DNA of 64,000 bases, from positions 21,621,063 through 21,685,062 of the forward strand of contig CM037458.1 of the NCBI GenBank assembly GCA_021014325.1, read 5' to 3'. Made by a program: the position numbers and the translations under genes. Under the pieces are notes generated by a model. It saw nothing but the letters and a program-made list of their open reading frames with translations. It made no database searches and was not told where the DNA came from. Each line of letters begins with the position of its first letter. The first letter of the stretch is position 1. The stretch is from Plazaster borealis (Eukaryota > Echinodermata > Asteroidea > Forcipulatida > Labidiasteridae). Shown piece by piece: positions 51,401 through 60,767 of the stretch.

Positions 51401-54400
51401 AGACCGCCAACATAGGGCTAGATAGCTCAGTTGGTAGAGGGCTGGCACGTTAAACCAGATGTATGGCATGAGGGGCGTAAACACTCACCGACTGCTGGAA
51501 AGGGGACAAATCTCTGCACAACCATTCGTGTCGTTGGACTAAATGCTGTGGCTCGTTTTAGTAGTAAACTCAAACCTGCCTGAAAAAAGGAACACCAGCA
51601 AAGAAGACGGGCTAATGAAGTAATTGTGTAAGACAAGCAATATACAAAACTGAGCGCTGTGATTAACAAAAATTTAACGGCAGTCAGGTCAACCCAATGC
51701 TTTCTGCCCATTCACTAAAAAATGTTAAACCTTTTAACAACCAGATTTACATACACAACATGAATCACAAAGTGTCCAAACAAATGTTCACTCAATGTCA
51801 TTATCAATGGTCATTCATTGATCAAACCAATGTTCACTCAATGTCATAGCAATGGTCATTCATTGGTCAAACCAATGTTCACTCAATATCATAAGCAATG
51901 GTCATTCATTGGTCAAACCAATGGTCACTTAATGCCCAGACCAATGTCACTCGATGTTACAAGCAATGGCCACTCAATTTCTGGACCAAAGATCATTCAA
52001 TATCCTTATCATTCAACGTCCGAACCAATGACCACTCATTGTCCGGACAAATGACCACTCAATTTCTGGACCAAAGGTCATTCATTGTGATTAGCTATTA
52101 AAAAATATTGATTGTCATGATATAAAAACATGAAACTAATGCTGTACAAAAGGCCATGTCACACAGGGCATTGTTTACAGGCAACTTGGAGGCAACCAAC
52201 TGCACTGTATGCAAAAGGAACACTTAGGCAGCACAAGAGACATTCTTCTAGCTGTAACTCACTATCCCCAAGAAAATAATGAGAACACTGAAATTTCAAT
52301 GAATGTTCTTATTAGAGATTGCCTGGAACTGGTTGCCTGTAAATTGCCTCGTGCGACATGGCCTTTAAGATGGTAGTGATGAAATTCCCTTTACCAATGA
52401 CACCCCAAACTCACTGCTATGGAACAAGCACTGGTAACAGCTCCTGCGTAGCCCACCACAAACCGACTGGTAGATGTCGTCTGAATCACAAACACAAACA
52501 CAATAATTTGTAATAATCTCCTGAAGACGAGCAGAGTATACTGTTTGAAACGTCGAGACCACACCGGTTCTTTTCAGAGCCAACACTCCTCCCCAGAGAG
52601 ATTTTACACATGGTTGTACCCGCAAGTTTGCTAGTTATAGTTACTTCTTATTTTCCACACCATGCAAAGCTTCAAACGTCACTCACAATAATTATCAAAG
52701 CTAATCTCATCGTTTAAAGACGCTGTCACAACATACAATCTCAGTTTGGCGACCTCGACCAGAAACATATTTGGTCATTGGTTGAAGCATTTTTTGCATG
52801 TTCGGTTCAACCGCAATGAAGCAGCTGTTCCGACCCAACTGTAACTGACTTGTTTGCTCGGTTTGGCTTGGTTTCAAAATGGCAGATTCTACTAACGAAA
52901 AATTTCAACTCAATTCTTATAAAAATGGAAACAAAATAAGCATACAATCCAATAATTTTGATGAAATTATAAAAACCATGTTCCATAATACTTGACAAAA
53001 AATAATGAAGGCAGTATATTTTTTGAACAAACTGTTTCGAACATCAATTGGGGGGGGGGATGTGACCCCCTTGCCCCCCCTCCCCCCGCCACCCCCCTAA
53101 GTTAGGCCACTACTTGCTTCATACCTTTGTAGCATTGCGGTTTGCGTAGTTGAAGCATGCATTATGGCTCTGATTTAACCACTGCAAAGAGAGGGAAGAG
53201 AGGACAAATATAGCGTAAGATTTCACTTAAGTGACGTTTAGAAATTGTTGTCTTAAAAAATGTAGAATAATATCCATAAGTACAGAACATTTTATGTGAT
53301 GTAGTTTGGTCTTGGGTGTAAATGACGAGTTACTTTTGAATAATTGGTAGTGAAATTTTTGAACAGTGCAGAGGTTTAAAATGGACTTTGTGTGGTTGAA
53401 ATGCATCTTGCGGGCAGTCAGGTTAAACTTGTGTCCAAATACTGACAAGAGTGTTCAAATAAGGCATATTGTGGGTTAGGTTTGAATACTGTCTGGTACA
53501 ATAACTTCCTTAGTCACAAATTACTGCTTAAATTTGAATTCCTCAGACTATAGAGACAGTTGCCATGTCACATGATTCAGGGCAAGCTTTGAAGTAGGTA
53601 TGTAAGAGACGGCGAACACCTATGGAAACAATTCTGAATGAATGTCTATGGTACCAGGATTTGCTCATCTGGAGGTTGCTATACAACAGCTTGCCCCGAA
53701 TCATCGATGTAGCAACTGTCTCTATAGTCTGAGGAATTCGAACTTAAGCGGTAACTTGTAACTAAGCAAGTCACTGTACCAGAAGTTATTCAAATCTAAT
53801 TTGCAAATGGCTTATTGTTTTCTTGCAATACCTTTCCATGCCCAAAACATTGATTATGTATTTCTAAGTTAAAGGGTTTGCACGACATTGATAAGAGTTT
53901 GTATTCTTGAATTTGATGCAGCACTGATTTGAGTGAAAACAAGGAGTTGCATGGCCTGTGAGGAGAAACAAGTGGCTAGGGCCTTCTTCGCTCCTCCACC
54001 AATGCATCATCTGCTCTGTGCACGATTGTACTTTTGAAAGGTTTGATCACACCCTATCGTCAGAAGGTGTCAAATGATGGCATTTGTTTTTTTTATATTT
54101 TTTTATGTGTAACCGACAAGTCATACCTGCCAGAAGATTGTTGAAGCTAGAGTTGGGTTTGGGAGCAACATTCCAACAACCGAGGGAGTACCGAACGGGA
54201 CAAACCCTGTGAGGAACAGTAAAGTGACTGTGGTTAGATATTGAAATGACTGGCTTAGTTTGTTTTGATATGGAATTGGTAAAACTATGCATGGGTAAAC
54301 GAGGTATCATATCTTTGAAATAATAATAATAATCAGTTCTTATATAGCGCTATATCTACGGGCATGTCAAAGTGTTTTAAGACAGGTATGCTAAGTTTTT

Positions 54401-57107
54401 GAATTAAGAGACCAATTTATATAGCACTCTGTAAGGATTTACAAGGTGATGCGGCCAATATGCCAGAATCACCGGGACGAACCCTTTCTCTTTAGCAATA
54501 AGTGTAACTGGGTTCTTTTACATGCATTACACACGGACCAACATTACACAAGACACATCACACATTACACAAGACATGGGACCTACCGCTTTACGTCCCA
54601 ATAATGGTTAAGTGTCTTGCTTAAGGACACAAGTGTCAAGACCGTTACTCGGACTCACACTCTGCTGATCAGAAACACCAGAGCTTCAGTGCGTTGAGCT
54701 GAACCACTCGGCCAGGAATACCCACTTAAGAAACTTGTAAACCATCTAATCATGTTTTATCCCCCGTTATGATTTGCCAAGAAGTATGTTTCCTTTTGTG
54801 GTTGTGTATGTAGCATTATTTTGTTACATTGCTTTTGAAAGCAGCTACGTGGTAATTCACTTTAAGTTGTATCCCATTGCACAACGCGCAGCGCACTTAC
54901 TCGCACCTTTCCTGTCCGCCATTTTGGGAGTCAAAAAGGAATTGACCCCCAAACTGGTGGAAATGGTAGACGCGCACTGTGTAGTGCTAGGGGTCAAATG
55001 TGTTATACTGTCCTGTTTTTAAAATTCTCCCAGCTTGTAATTAAGTCTACCTACACCATCTATCCATCTTACACACCTGACATTCTGAACGGCATGAAGA
55101 TTTTCTGACCCGTGTCCGGATGGATAATTGCCTGAAAAAAAAGAGACAGAATGATTGTTTGATCAAATTTGAACATTTACATCTTGAAATGCTAACCATA
55201 CTAAAAAAAAGTGCTCATTGGATGATCCCAGAGCCGTATGTTATGAGAGTTGCAACAACTTGCGATTAGAAGCCATTTTGTGTCAAAAAAACCAGTTCTT
55301 CGACAGTATGCGTTACAACACACACGGGACCAACGAATTTAAACATCCGATCCAAACAAAGCAATAAAGGCCAAGTGTCTTGCTCAAGGGCAAAAGTGCC
55401 AGAACAGGGACTCGAACCCACACTGCTGATCAGAACACTCAAGCATGAGCCAGAGAGAGCAACATCAAGACCTGATGTCAATTTCGTTCACGCACAAACA
55501 TAAAGTATAGAGGGCTTACTTAATTGACGATGTTTTAGATTTCTAACAAACGCCGTTGTTCACAGATTTCTTCAGGCCTCCAACCTACATTTAAAGTGAT
55601 ACAGTAACTTCACTTTTGTTGTGCGTCATATTTTGATCCATTACCAGAAATATATTCAATACATATAATAAAGTTAAACAAGAAAAAATATGCCACACTG
55701 AATTGAAAAGGTTCAAAATAGCAATAAACCTGTTTGATCTTTTGAGCTTCCCATAGCTGCTTATTTGTGATGCCTTCTGGCAAACTTCCACTCTTGAACT
55801 GGTCTAGGAGTGTCTCTGCATCGCCGAGTTGCTTCTAAAAAAATGGGAAGAAAAATTCAAAGGTCAGGTGCAGCTAGTATTGATTAAGGGGGAAAAACTT
55901 CTTGGAGTAGCTGGACTGTTTCTGATTCAAGAGAAAGAACCAATTGGTTTCTGGAAGAAGGAATAAGTCAGACTCTGGGAAACTTTAAAGTTCACCATTC
56001 TCCTGTTCCAGACACAAGCTTAACTATAACATCAGCAACATCTTGTTATTGAAATCTTTATAGACCATATGACATGTGCTGTAACATGTTTACAAAAGAG
56101 GCACAGAGCCTGGACTTCCTGCACTCTCGTGCACAATTTGTACACAACGTTCAATATTTATTTAAAACAATTTTCAAATTAGATTGTTACCAACCATATT
56201 ACCACTTAATTTGGAGTTGGAGTGAACAAAGAGAAATTGACTAGAGCAGGATTTGATTTTGCGACCCTCCCTATTAACGTGCCAGCGCTCTACCAACTGA
56301 GCCATCTAGCCCTAATGTTGGCGGTCTCCCTATTTTGTCGATATCTTTGTTCGGGGGTGCCAGTCAGAAGCCATTCAACCTGTAACTGCCGTATAACCAG
56401 GGATCACATACACCCAATTACGATACAACCTGGTAAAAATGAGGTAGACAAAAGAAAATTTGTCATATTATGTTCTGATGAGTTTACCTTGGAGACAAAG
56501 AGGGTTCTTGGATCAGTGACATCCAAGAAATGTCGATATCTTCCAGTGAAGTTATCCTAAAAATAGATAAAAAGCAATTGAAAATAAATTTATGACAAAA
56601 CTGTTTAGATTGAGTTGAGTGGTAGGCCTATCCTTAGATTGAATGGTCCTCGTGAATGCTCAACCGTCAAATGATAGTTAACTGCAATGATGCTAGCTAG
56701 GACTTTTCATGGGTGCTTTGGTTTGTGTAAAGTGGTGACGATCGGGCAAAATTGCATTATTAATGTTATTATTTATAAACCACATATCAAAATTGCAGCC
56801 AAATCCAAGGCTGACTTCCAATTGATAGTACAAAGTAAAAAGATTATCACACACAGATTAATCAGAACAAAAATCAATAAAAATTAATCATTTAAAAAGA
56901 ATGAAAATCTGGACACTAGGCTGGCATAGATGACTGATTAATAATTATAAATATTATATGAATGATGATGGTCGAACTTTTTTTCTAACTAATAATTCTA
57001 ATTCTAACTTTAGTAAAGTACGTATCAATCACCTGATTAAATCGGGAAGCATTCAGCTGAAATTCAGGCCAGTCTTCGCCTTGAAGTTGAGCTTTATTTG
57101 CTGACAT
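48401..57107 (-). CDS. SFXN5: Sideroflexin-5-type mitochondrial carrier, complete, 12 coding exons
   Basis: Coding exons, transcript order: 57033-57107, 56488-56556, 55730-55834, 55077-55131, 54127-54206, 53125-53181, 52415-52480, 51489-51579, 51031-51146, 50175-50263, 48986-49103, 48401-48478. Each has AG acceptor and GT donor where expected. Lengths sum to 999 bases (332 residues plus TAA), with phases agreeing at every junction. Seen in the protein: [18 protein letters not shown] (~28-45), [16 protein letters not shown] (~87-102), [17 protein letters not shown] (~131-147), [18 protein letters not shown] (~188-205) and C-terminal YNKGL. These match SFXN5 better than SFXN1-4, and human SFXN5 is about 340 residues. 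Sideroflexins are multi-pass inner mitochondrial membrane carriers; SFXN1 carries serine, and a tricarboxylate role was proposed for SFXN5. Start chosen as the only ATG giving the family's N-terminal length. Introns carry SINEs, MITEs and a minisatellite; no break seen. Confidence 0.95.
48748..48922 (-). mobile_element. Half copy of a subfamily B TTAA hairpin element (SFXN5 intron 11)
   Basis: ATTATTCTTCCTGCGTGGAC to CCAAACGTATACAATCTCTTTAA matches the right half of 38261-38689; breaks off at the position of the central palindrome. Confidence 0.7.
48986..49103 (-). CDS. SFXN5: SFXN5 exon 11
   Basis: Completes Lys268 and gives residues 269-307: [20 protein letters not shown] then [19 protein letters not shown]. 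Acceptor TTCCAG|GAC, donor AAG|GTAAAA. Contains the last membrane segment, matching the [14 protein letters not shown] end of SFXN5. Confidence 0.94.
49202..49361. mobile_element. Short MITE with CAGGCCTGG ends (SFXN5 intron 10-11 region)
   Basis: Left CAGGCCTGGAATGACA, right GAAATGCCAGGCCTG; 160 bp; interior CTTGCCCTCTCAAAGATGAA. Lies in the intron between exons 10 and 11. Confidence 0.6.
49790..50100 (-). mobile_element. tRNA-derived SINE, antisense copy in SFXN5 intron 10
   Basis: Body words CCCTTCTCTTAGCGGTAAAT, ACTGGGTTCTTTTACGTGTA, CGTCCCATCCAAAGGACGAA and GATCAGAAACACCAGAGCTT, in the same order as 50345-50765. Same strand as SFXN5 transcription. Confidence 0.7.
50175..50263 (-). CDS. 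SFXN5: SFXN5 exon 10
   Basis: Residues 239-267 plus two bases of Lys268: [20 protein letters not shown] then PVVMTFIEN. Acceptor CTGCAG|GCT, donor ACAA|GTAAGT. The A.T..VTR...P.P...IPP..M motif is typical of the family. Confidence 0.94.
50345..50765 (-). mobile_element. tRNA-derived SINE, fullest antisense copy, SFXN5 intron 9
   Basis: Starts with its ATAATAATA tail and TTCTTATATAGCGC, runs through GCGAACCCCTTCTCTTAGCG and ends at the tRNA-like head ATCCACTTGGCCACACCG (reverse of box A). Confidence 0.8.
51031..51146 (-). CDS. SFXN5: SFXN5 exon 9
   Basis: Completes Ala200 and gives residues 201-238: [20 protein letters not shown], then [18 protein letters not shown]. Acceptor GAACAG|CG, donor ATG|GTGAGG. 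Contains the N-x-x-LMR..EL..GI.V.D..GN..G.S loop conserved in sideroflexins. Confidence 0.95.
51183..51475 (+). mobile_element. tRNA-like repeat next to SFXN5 exon 8
   Basis: Contains CAGGTTGTATCGTAAACTTG, TTCTGACTGGCACCCCCAAA and a box-A-like GATAGCTCAGTTGGTAGAGG. The same order is found inverted at 56196-56440. Box B is missing here. Confidence 0.65.
51489..51579 (-). CDS. SFXN5: SFXN5 exon 8
   Basis: Residues 170-199 plus one base of Ala200: [20 protein letters not shown] then [10 protein letters not shown]. Acceptor TTTCAG|GCA, donor GTCG|GTGAGT. The TxR...QRFVPFPAV stretch is a family hallmark. A tRNA-like repeat ends about 15-20 bases beyond the donor. Confidence 0.94.
51780..52095. 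repeat. Minisatellite in SFXN5 intron 7
   Basis: Imperfect units of CAATGGTCATTCATTGGTCA, ACCAATGTTCACTCAATGTC and CATAAG. Unit length varies; units are more diverged toward 52095. Confidence 0.8.
52148..52377. mobile_element. MITE with AAAGGCCATGTCACA ends, copy 3, SFXN5 intron 7
   Basis: Left AAAAGGCCATGTCACACAGG, right TTGCCTCGTGCGACATGGCC-TTT. Best-preserved of three copies; ends 38 bases from exon 7. Confidence 0.7.
52415..52480 (-). CDS. SFXN5: SFXN5 exon 7
   Basis: Residues 148-169, [20 protein letters not shown] then IA. Acceptor ATTCAG|ACG, donor GCA|GTGAGT, phase 0. Corresponds to the GY-x-GAV-x-SA-x-SIA membrane segment of SFXN5. Confidence 0.93.
53125..53181 (-). CDS. SFXN5: SFXN5 exon 6
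   Basis: Residues 129-147, [19 protein letters not shown]. Acceptor TTTGCAG|TGG, donor AAG|GTATGA, phase 0. The asparagine-rich NQSHNA...NYANRNAT block is nearly invariant in sideroflexins. Confidence 0.96.
53440..53830. mobile_element. Long-arm foldback element in SFXN5 intron 5
   Basis: Arms of about 110-130 bases: left ...GAATTCCTCAGACTATAGAG-ACAGTTGCC (53540-53565), right ...GCAACTGTCTCTATAGTCTG-AGGAATTC (53713-53740), with continuing complementarity out to CTGGTACA / TGTACCAG and beyond. Confidence 0.75.
54127..54206 (-). CDS. SFXN5: SFXN5 exon 5
   Basis: Completes Gly102 and gives residues 103-128, [20 protein letters not shown] then STIFWQ. Acceptor CACAG|GG, donor CAG|GTATGA. It is the first strongly hydrophobic membrane segment. 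Confidence 0.95.
54325..54715 (-). mobile_element. tRNA-derived SINE, antisense copy in SFXN5 intron 4
   Basis: AATAATAATAATCAGTTCTTATATAGCGC start, CGAACCCTTTCTCTTTAGCA, TGCTTAAGGACACAAGTGTC, and ends at CCACTCGGCCAG (reverse of box A). Contains a local ACACATTACACAAGACA duplication. Confidence 0.78.
55077..55131 (-). CDS. SFXN5: SFXN5 exon 4
   Basis: Residues 84-101 plus one base of Gly102: [18 protein letters not shown]. Acceptor TTTCAG|GCA, donor TCAG|GTGTGT, leaving phase 1. HPDTG-x-K is the sideroflexin signature. Confidence 0.95.
55310..55465 (-). mobile_element. SINE fragment in SFXN5 intron 3
   Basis: CACACGGGACCAACG, GTGTCTTGCTCAAGGGCAAA and GGGACTCGAACCCACACTGC match the 5' half of the SINE in antisense. 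Confidence 0.6.
55730..55834 (-). CDS. SFXN5: SFXN5 exon 3
   Basis: Residues 49-83, [20 protein letters not shown] then [15 protein letters not shown]. Acceptor TTTTAG|AAG, donor CAG|GTTTAT, phase 0. It covers the soluble segment with the conserved P-x-G-[IV]-[TN]-x-x-[QE]-LW pattern. Confidence 0.94.
56196..56440 (-). mobile_element. tRNA-like repeat, SFXN5 intron 2
   Basis: Reverse strand reads GGCTCAGTTGGTAGAGCGCT (box A) and CAAAATCAAATCCTGCTCTA (box B position), preceded by CAGGTTGTATCGTAATTGGG. Inverted relative to 51183-51475 but same family. Confidence 0.68.
56488..56556 (-). CDS. SFXN5: SFXN5 exon 2
   Basis: Residues 26-48, [20 protein letters not shown] followed by VSK. Acceptor TTTTTAG|GAT, donor AAG|GTAAAC, phase 0 on both sides. 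The RxRHFLD..DPRTLF core is diagnostic for the sideroflexin family. Confidence 0.95.
57033..57107 (-). CDS. SFXN5: SFXN5 exon 1 (start codon at 57107-57105)
   Basis: Encodes residues 1-25, beginning [16 protein letters not shown] and ending RFNQ. The donor is CAG|GTGATT, phase 0. The 5' UTR lies above 57107 and its extent is not visible. The variable N-terminus followed by a P-x-F type segment resembles the start of SFXN5 proteins. Confidence 0.88.
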
Positions 57108-57218
57108 TCTGCTGTCCCGCCGAGTTTATTGTAAACAAAGATTACGCCCTTCTCTTGGGTTGTTATGTCTTGTAACTCTCGACTTTGGTTCCACATTATT
57201 ATTTGTTGTGCTTCCACT

Positions 57219-57233
57219 ACCGCCCTCTCGTGG
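57219..57233 (-). promoter_or_regulatory. CTCF-like motif near SFXN5 start
   Basis: Minus strand CCACGAGAGGGCGGT agrees with CCASYAGRKGGCRSY at 14 of 15 positions, about 115 bases upstream of the SFXN5 ATG. Confidence 0.35.
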
Positions 57234-59585
57234 GTGATGCATTGAACTATTTAATTTTGTTCGTTGTTCGGATACTCTGCTGAGTTAAACCCTAGATTTA
57301 AATCCCCAGACTCTCACTGTTTGATTCGAATACAAAGAGTAAAGTGCACCATGCCAGTGTATGTGTTTAACGTATACGAACAACACCAAAGAGCATGAGG
57401 AGCTCGCGTTTCAATTTTTCTTATTTATTTTCAAGATAGATTTATTTAAGTGTTCCGAGAGGAAGAGTCGGGTAAGTGTCATTTTTTTGTCTTGTATTAG
57501 GACCCCAAATGACAGATAAGAGAGAGCATAAGGCCCGTGACTCGAAGGTAGAAATATTTCTACCTACGCTAATTTTAGCATGAATAATAATATGACATGA
57601 AGGATTGAACTTCGAAGGAACAACAATCATTATCAAATGAACGGGTGTCACTTCGGCACTCAGACAGACAGAAACTCGAGGGCGAGTCATGGTGTATTTT
57701 ACGAATTTTCTTTTAACCCCGCAAAATAATAATACTCTCCTTTTTTTGTTATTAAAAATTACCTTTTCTTTCTCTAATTTGTGACTCCCAATGTTTTTTT
57801 TTTAGAGGGAATTGAACTTGAAGTCCGAAATAGCCGCATTTATATATCCTCCCGTGTCCGGTTTTCGATGTACTATGCCTTTTTCTTTAAATTGAAAAAG
57901 AATAATGATGCCATATATCAACTGATGCCCTAATTACCTTCCTTTGTTTATAAGAAGTATGTAAAAATATATTAAAACTTGATAGACATTGAAACTTTCA
58001 CACCACGCACCGATCTTCGATGACTTCAATAGCGTCCCATTTGTTTTGAGTTTTACCTGTTTTCGAGGCAAACAAGAAAGTATGGTGTCCTGGTGAAGCC
58101 ATACGCAGAAGAAACATCTGCAGTGACTTCAAGTGTTCTGTGAGACGTTGTGTATGACTCTATAGCCAGCAGTTGTCTTCATTTTATTCAAAATATTTTT
58201 TATTTAATTTTAAAAATTACGATGGTAGGCCTAATTTGCAAAAACTAAAAAAAAAAAAAAAAAAAAAGTGTCTATAAGTCTTGGCTTTCAAATCTGATTT
58301 TTTAAAAAGTTTTGAATCTTTTTATGTTTCTTAATATTTATAATAAAGCATATCAATAAACAGTGATATTTGAATCACCAAGCCAATGTTTAAATTTTAA
58401 TGTTATTAATAATAAATGATATGAGGGTTTAAAAAATTTTTTTCCAGACTGTTAGAAAATGATATAAGGCACATGGCTTCTTTAAGCCTCTGTATTTTTT
58501 CCCCAGAATGCTCAGCAGAATTTTAAGTCACATGATTTTATCATCGTGAATTGTGAATTGAAACATTGTTCGATGAAACTTTTTCGGCGGGCAAAATTTT
58601 TTTTATGGCCCCGATAGTATGACATATTTTTGTACATTGTAGAAATGCCTAAAATACCACAAATTTTTGCAATACAAGTGCAACTTGCCAGTGGAGCCTC
58701 ACATAATTCTAAGTTTTGGTCAAAGGAGAGGAGACTCTTTGCTTGGCAAGTCAAACCACAAAAATTGTATCTAGGGACTGTTTACATCGCGCGCAGAGAG
58801 GTAAAAGATTTGCATCGATTTCAGGGACGCCCTGAAACCAGGACCTCCTACGATATCATTTTATCAATGTATTTTTGTTAAAATAGTGTTTCGGAATTTT
58901 TACCCTCACCAATAAAATATCTACTCCGTGTAATGAGGCTGGGTAGCTACAAAGTCCCTACAAAGTCGCCCCCTAGCGAGGTCGCCCCTTCACGTACTTA
59001 TGTTTAAAAAATAAATTTAACAATTTAAAATCCAGAAATGTTATTAAAAAGGTGTTGTTTTTATTTGGCATACCATTTCAGTGTATTTTGTACTTCTCGC
59101 AATTGTGCTCATTGTAAAATTTTGTAAAAATGTATGCAATTGCAATTTTAGTGTTATTCATCTCAATTTTATTTGTTTTCATTTTGTACTTTGTAAGATG
59201 TTTGCTAAGAAATTATAATTTCTAAGACTTTTTTGTATTTACATGTAACTTTTTTTGTTAAAGTTTCATTTGCTGATTACACATTTAAGTTTTGAATAAT
59301 TTTTTGCTTTATTTTTGTTTTTAAGGTTTTTTTTTTAAATTAAATTGTACTAGGCCCTATTTAGATTTAATATTTGTTGATATGTATGAATAATGTAACT
59401 TAAATTGTTCTGAAGGAAAACAAAATGTCTATATTATAAGATGATTCTGAATTGATAACATAAATTTAAACGTGGGGCTGCGGGCAGCAGGAATTAATGA
59501 TGCTGATTTTCATGCTGCGTCGAAAAAGAGTCTTGGGATAGGAGTTATCACCAGTCTTCCCAAACCTATATACTTTTTAACCCTA

Positions 59586-59600
59586 CCAATAGATGGCAGT
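59586..59600 (+). promoter_or_regulatory. CTCF-like motif
   Basis: CCAATAGATGGCAGT agrees with CCASYAGRKGGCRSY at 14 of 15 positions. Confidence 0.35.
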
Positions 59601-59618
59601 ATTTAATTCTTTAAAAAG

Positions 59619-59633
59619 TCACTAGAGGGCAGT
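59619..59633 (+). promoter_or_regulatory. CTCF-like motif
   Basis: TCACTAGAGGGCAGT agrees with CCASYAGRKGGCRSY at 14 of 15 positions; same orientation as, and 33 bases from, the previous motif. Confidence 0.35.
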
Positions 59634-60239
59634 ATTAATAAAAAATAATGTATCCAAGAAAAATGATATTATTTTTGTTTAAAAATGGTGGTGCATTTGA
59701 TATTCGTCCTGATAACCATGCTCTGGTTTCTGGAAAAATCGATATGATTTTGCATATATTATTTTATTTTGTTAAAGAAGAGGGATTTAACGACTTGTAA
59801 GAGTAATTTGAAGCTCAGCTAGCTTGTCGGGAGACTACAAGAATCATTTTTAAAACTCTTTTAAGTGTGTCACCAGAGTATGAAATTTCAATATCAGGCT
59901 ACCTCTAAACATTGCTACAATATTAAGAGGTGCCTGCTGGCTGACTGATCTGCCTACATTGATTGAAGTAAACAAATCAATATCATGCACACCAGGTCCA
60001 CCTACATAGCCAAGCATCACCTACTCTCATGAAATTCAAATGAGTAACAAACCCTTGATTTGGAAATTTATTTTTTGTTTTTTTTCTGTTTATCTTTGTC
60101 ACTTGAACCTAGGGTTAAAAAATTAATATTTTTCAATGTTCATATTCATAATTGAACAATCATTATCACATAAGTGGTGTTTCATATTAAGTTTGCAATA
60201 GTAGCCCAATATAATGTTCTTGTTTGTGGTTTCTTGCAG

Positions 60240-60304
60240 ATTTGTTGTTTACTGAAATACAACCAAGGAAATCATGAGTGAAATATTCCGTGGACGAATA
60301 AAAG
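60240..60304 (+). CDS. DEK_C gene first coding exon with 5' UTR start
   Basis: A TTTCTTGCAG acceptor ends at 60239, so the exon begins at 60240 with 34 bases of UTR before the ATG at 60274. This implies at least one untranslated exon upstream. Coding part is MSEIFRGRIK plus one base; donor GTACCG. Confidence 0.5.
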
Positions 60305-60728
60305 GTACCGCTTATGTGAAATGTGGAGAATGTGGCGTGGAGTGTCGTGGCCGAGCGGATAAGAACACCGAACTCAAGCTCTGGTGTTCCTGATCGGTCG
60401 TGACACTTGTGTCCTTAAGCAAGACACTTAACCACATGCTTCGTCCTTCGGATGGGACGTTAACCCGTAGGTCCTGTGTGTTGTGTAATGCACGTAAAAG
60501 AACCAAGTGCACTTATCGTAAAGAGAAGGGGTTCGCCCTGGTGTTCCTGGTTTGATCGGCAGCATATTGCGCCACAGCACCTTGTTAACCATTACATGGT
60601 GCTTTGTAAAGGAATAGGTCTCATACTTCAAAAATGTAGCCCCGCATACCTTGCGGGAAAAACTTACTGATTGTCTGTTCAAGTGCCTTGAGTACCTTAT
60701 TGGTAGATACGTGCGCTATATAAGACTA

Positions 60729-60767
<39 letters not shown>

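Larger units (their letters stand above)
57108..60239. other. Intergenic interval between the divergent SFXN5 and DEK_C genes
   Basis: Holds the SFXN5 5' UTR/promoter (above 57107) and presumably the untranslated first exon of the DEK_C gene. CGCGCGCAGAGAG|GTAAAAG at 58789 is a possible donor. T- and A-rich low-complexity sequence at 58200-58270 and 59040-59340. CTCF-like motifs are listed separately. Confidence 0.5.

Noticed and set aside
51415..51475. Functional tRNA gene
   Set aside because: Only a box-A-like segment; acceptor stem and T arm are absent and it is embedded in a dispersed repeat.
58630..58881. 83-codon plus frame as the DEK_C gene upstream coding exon
   Set aside because: No homology, and the ATG at 60274 with in-phase exons gives a natural N-terminus; at most an untranslated exon lies here.
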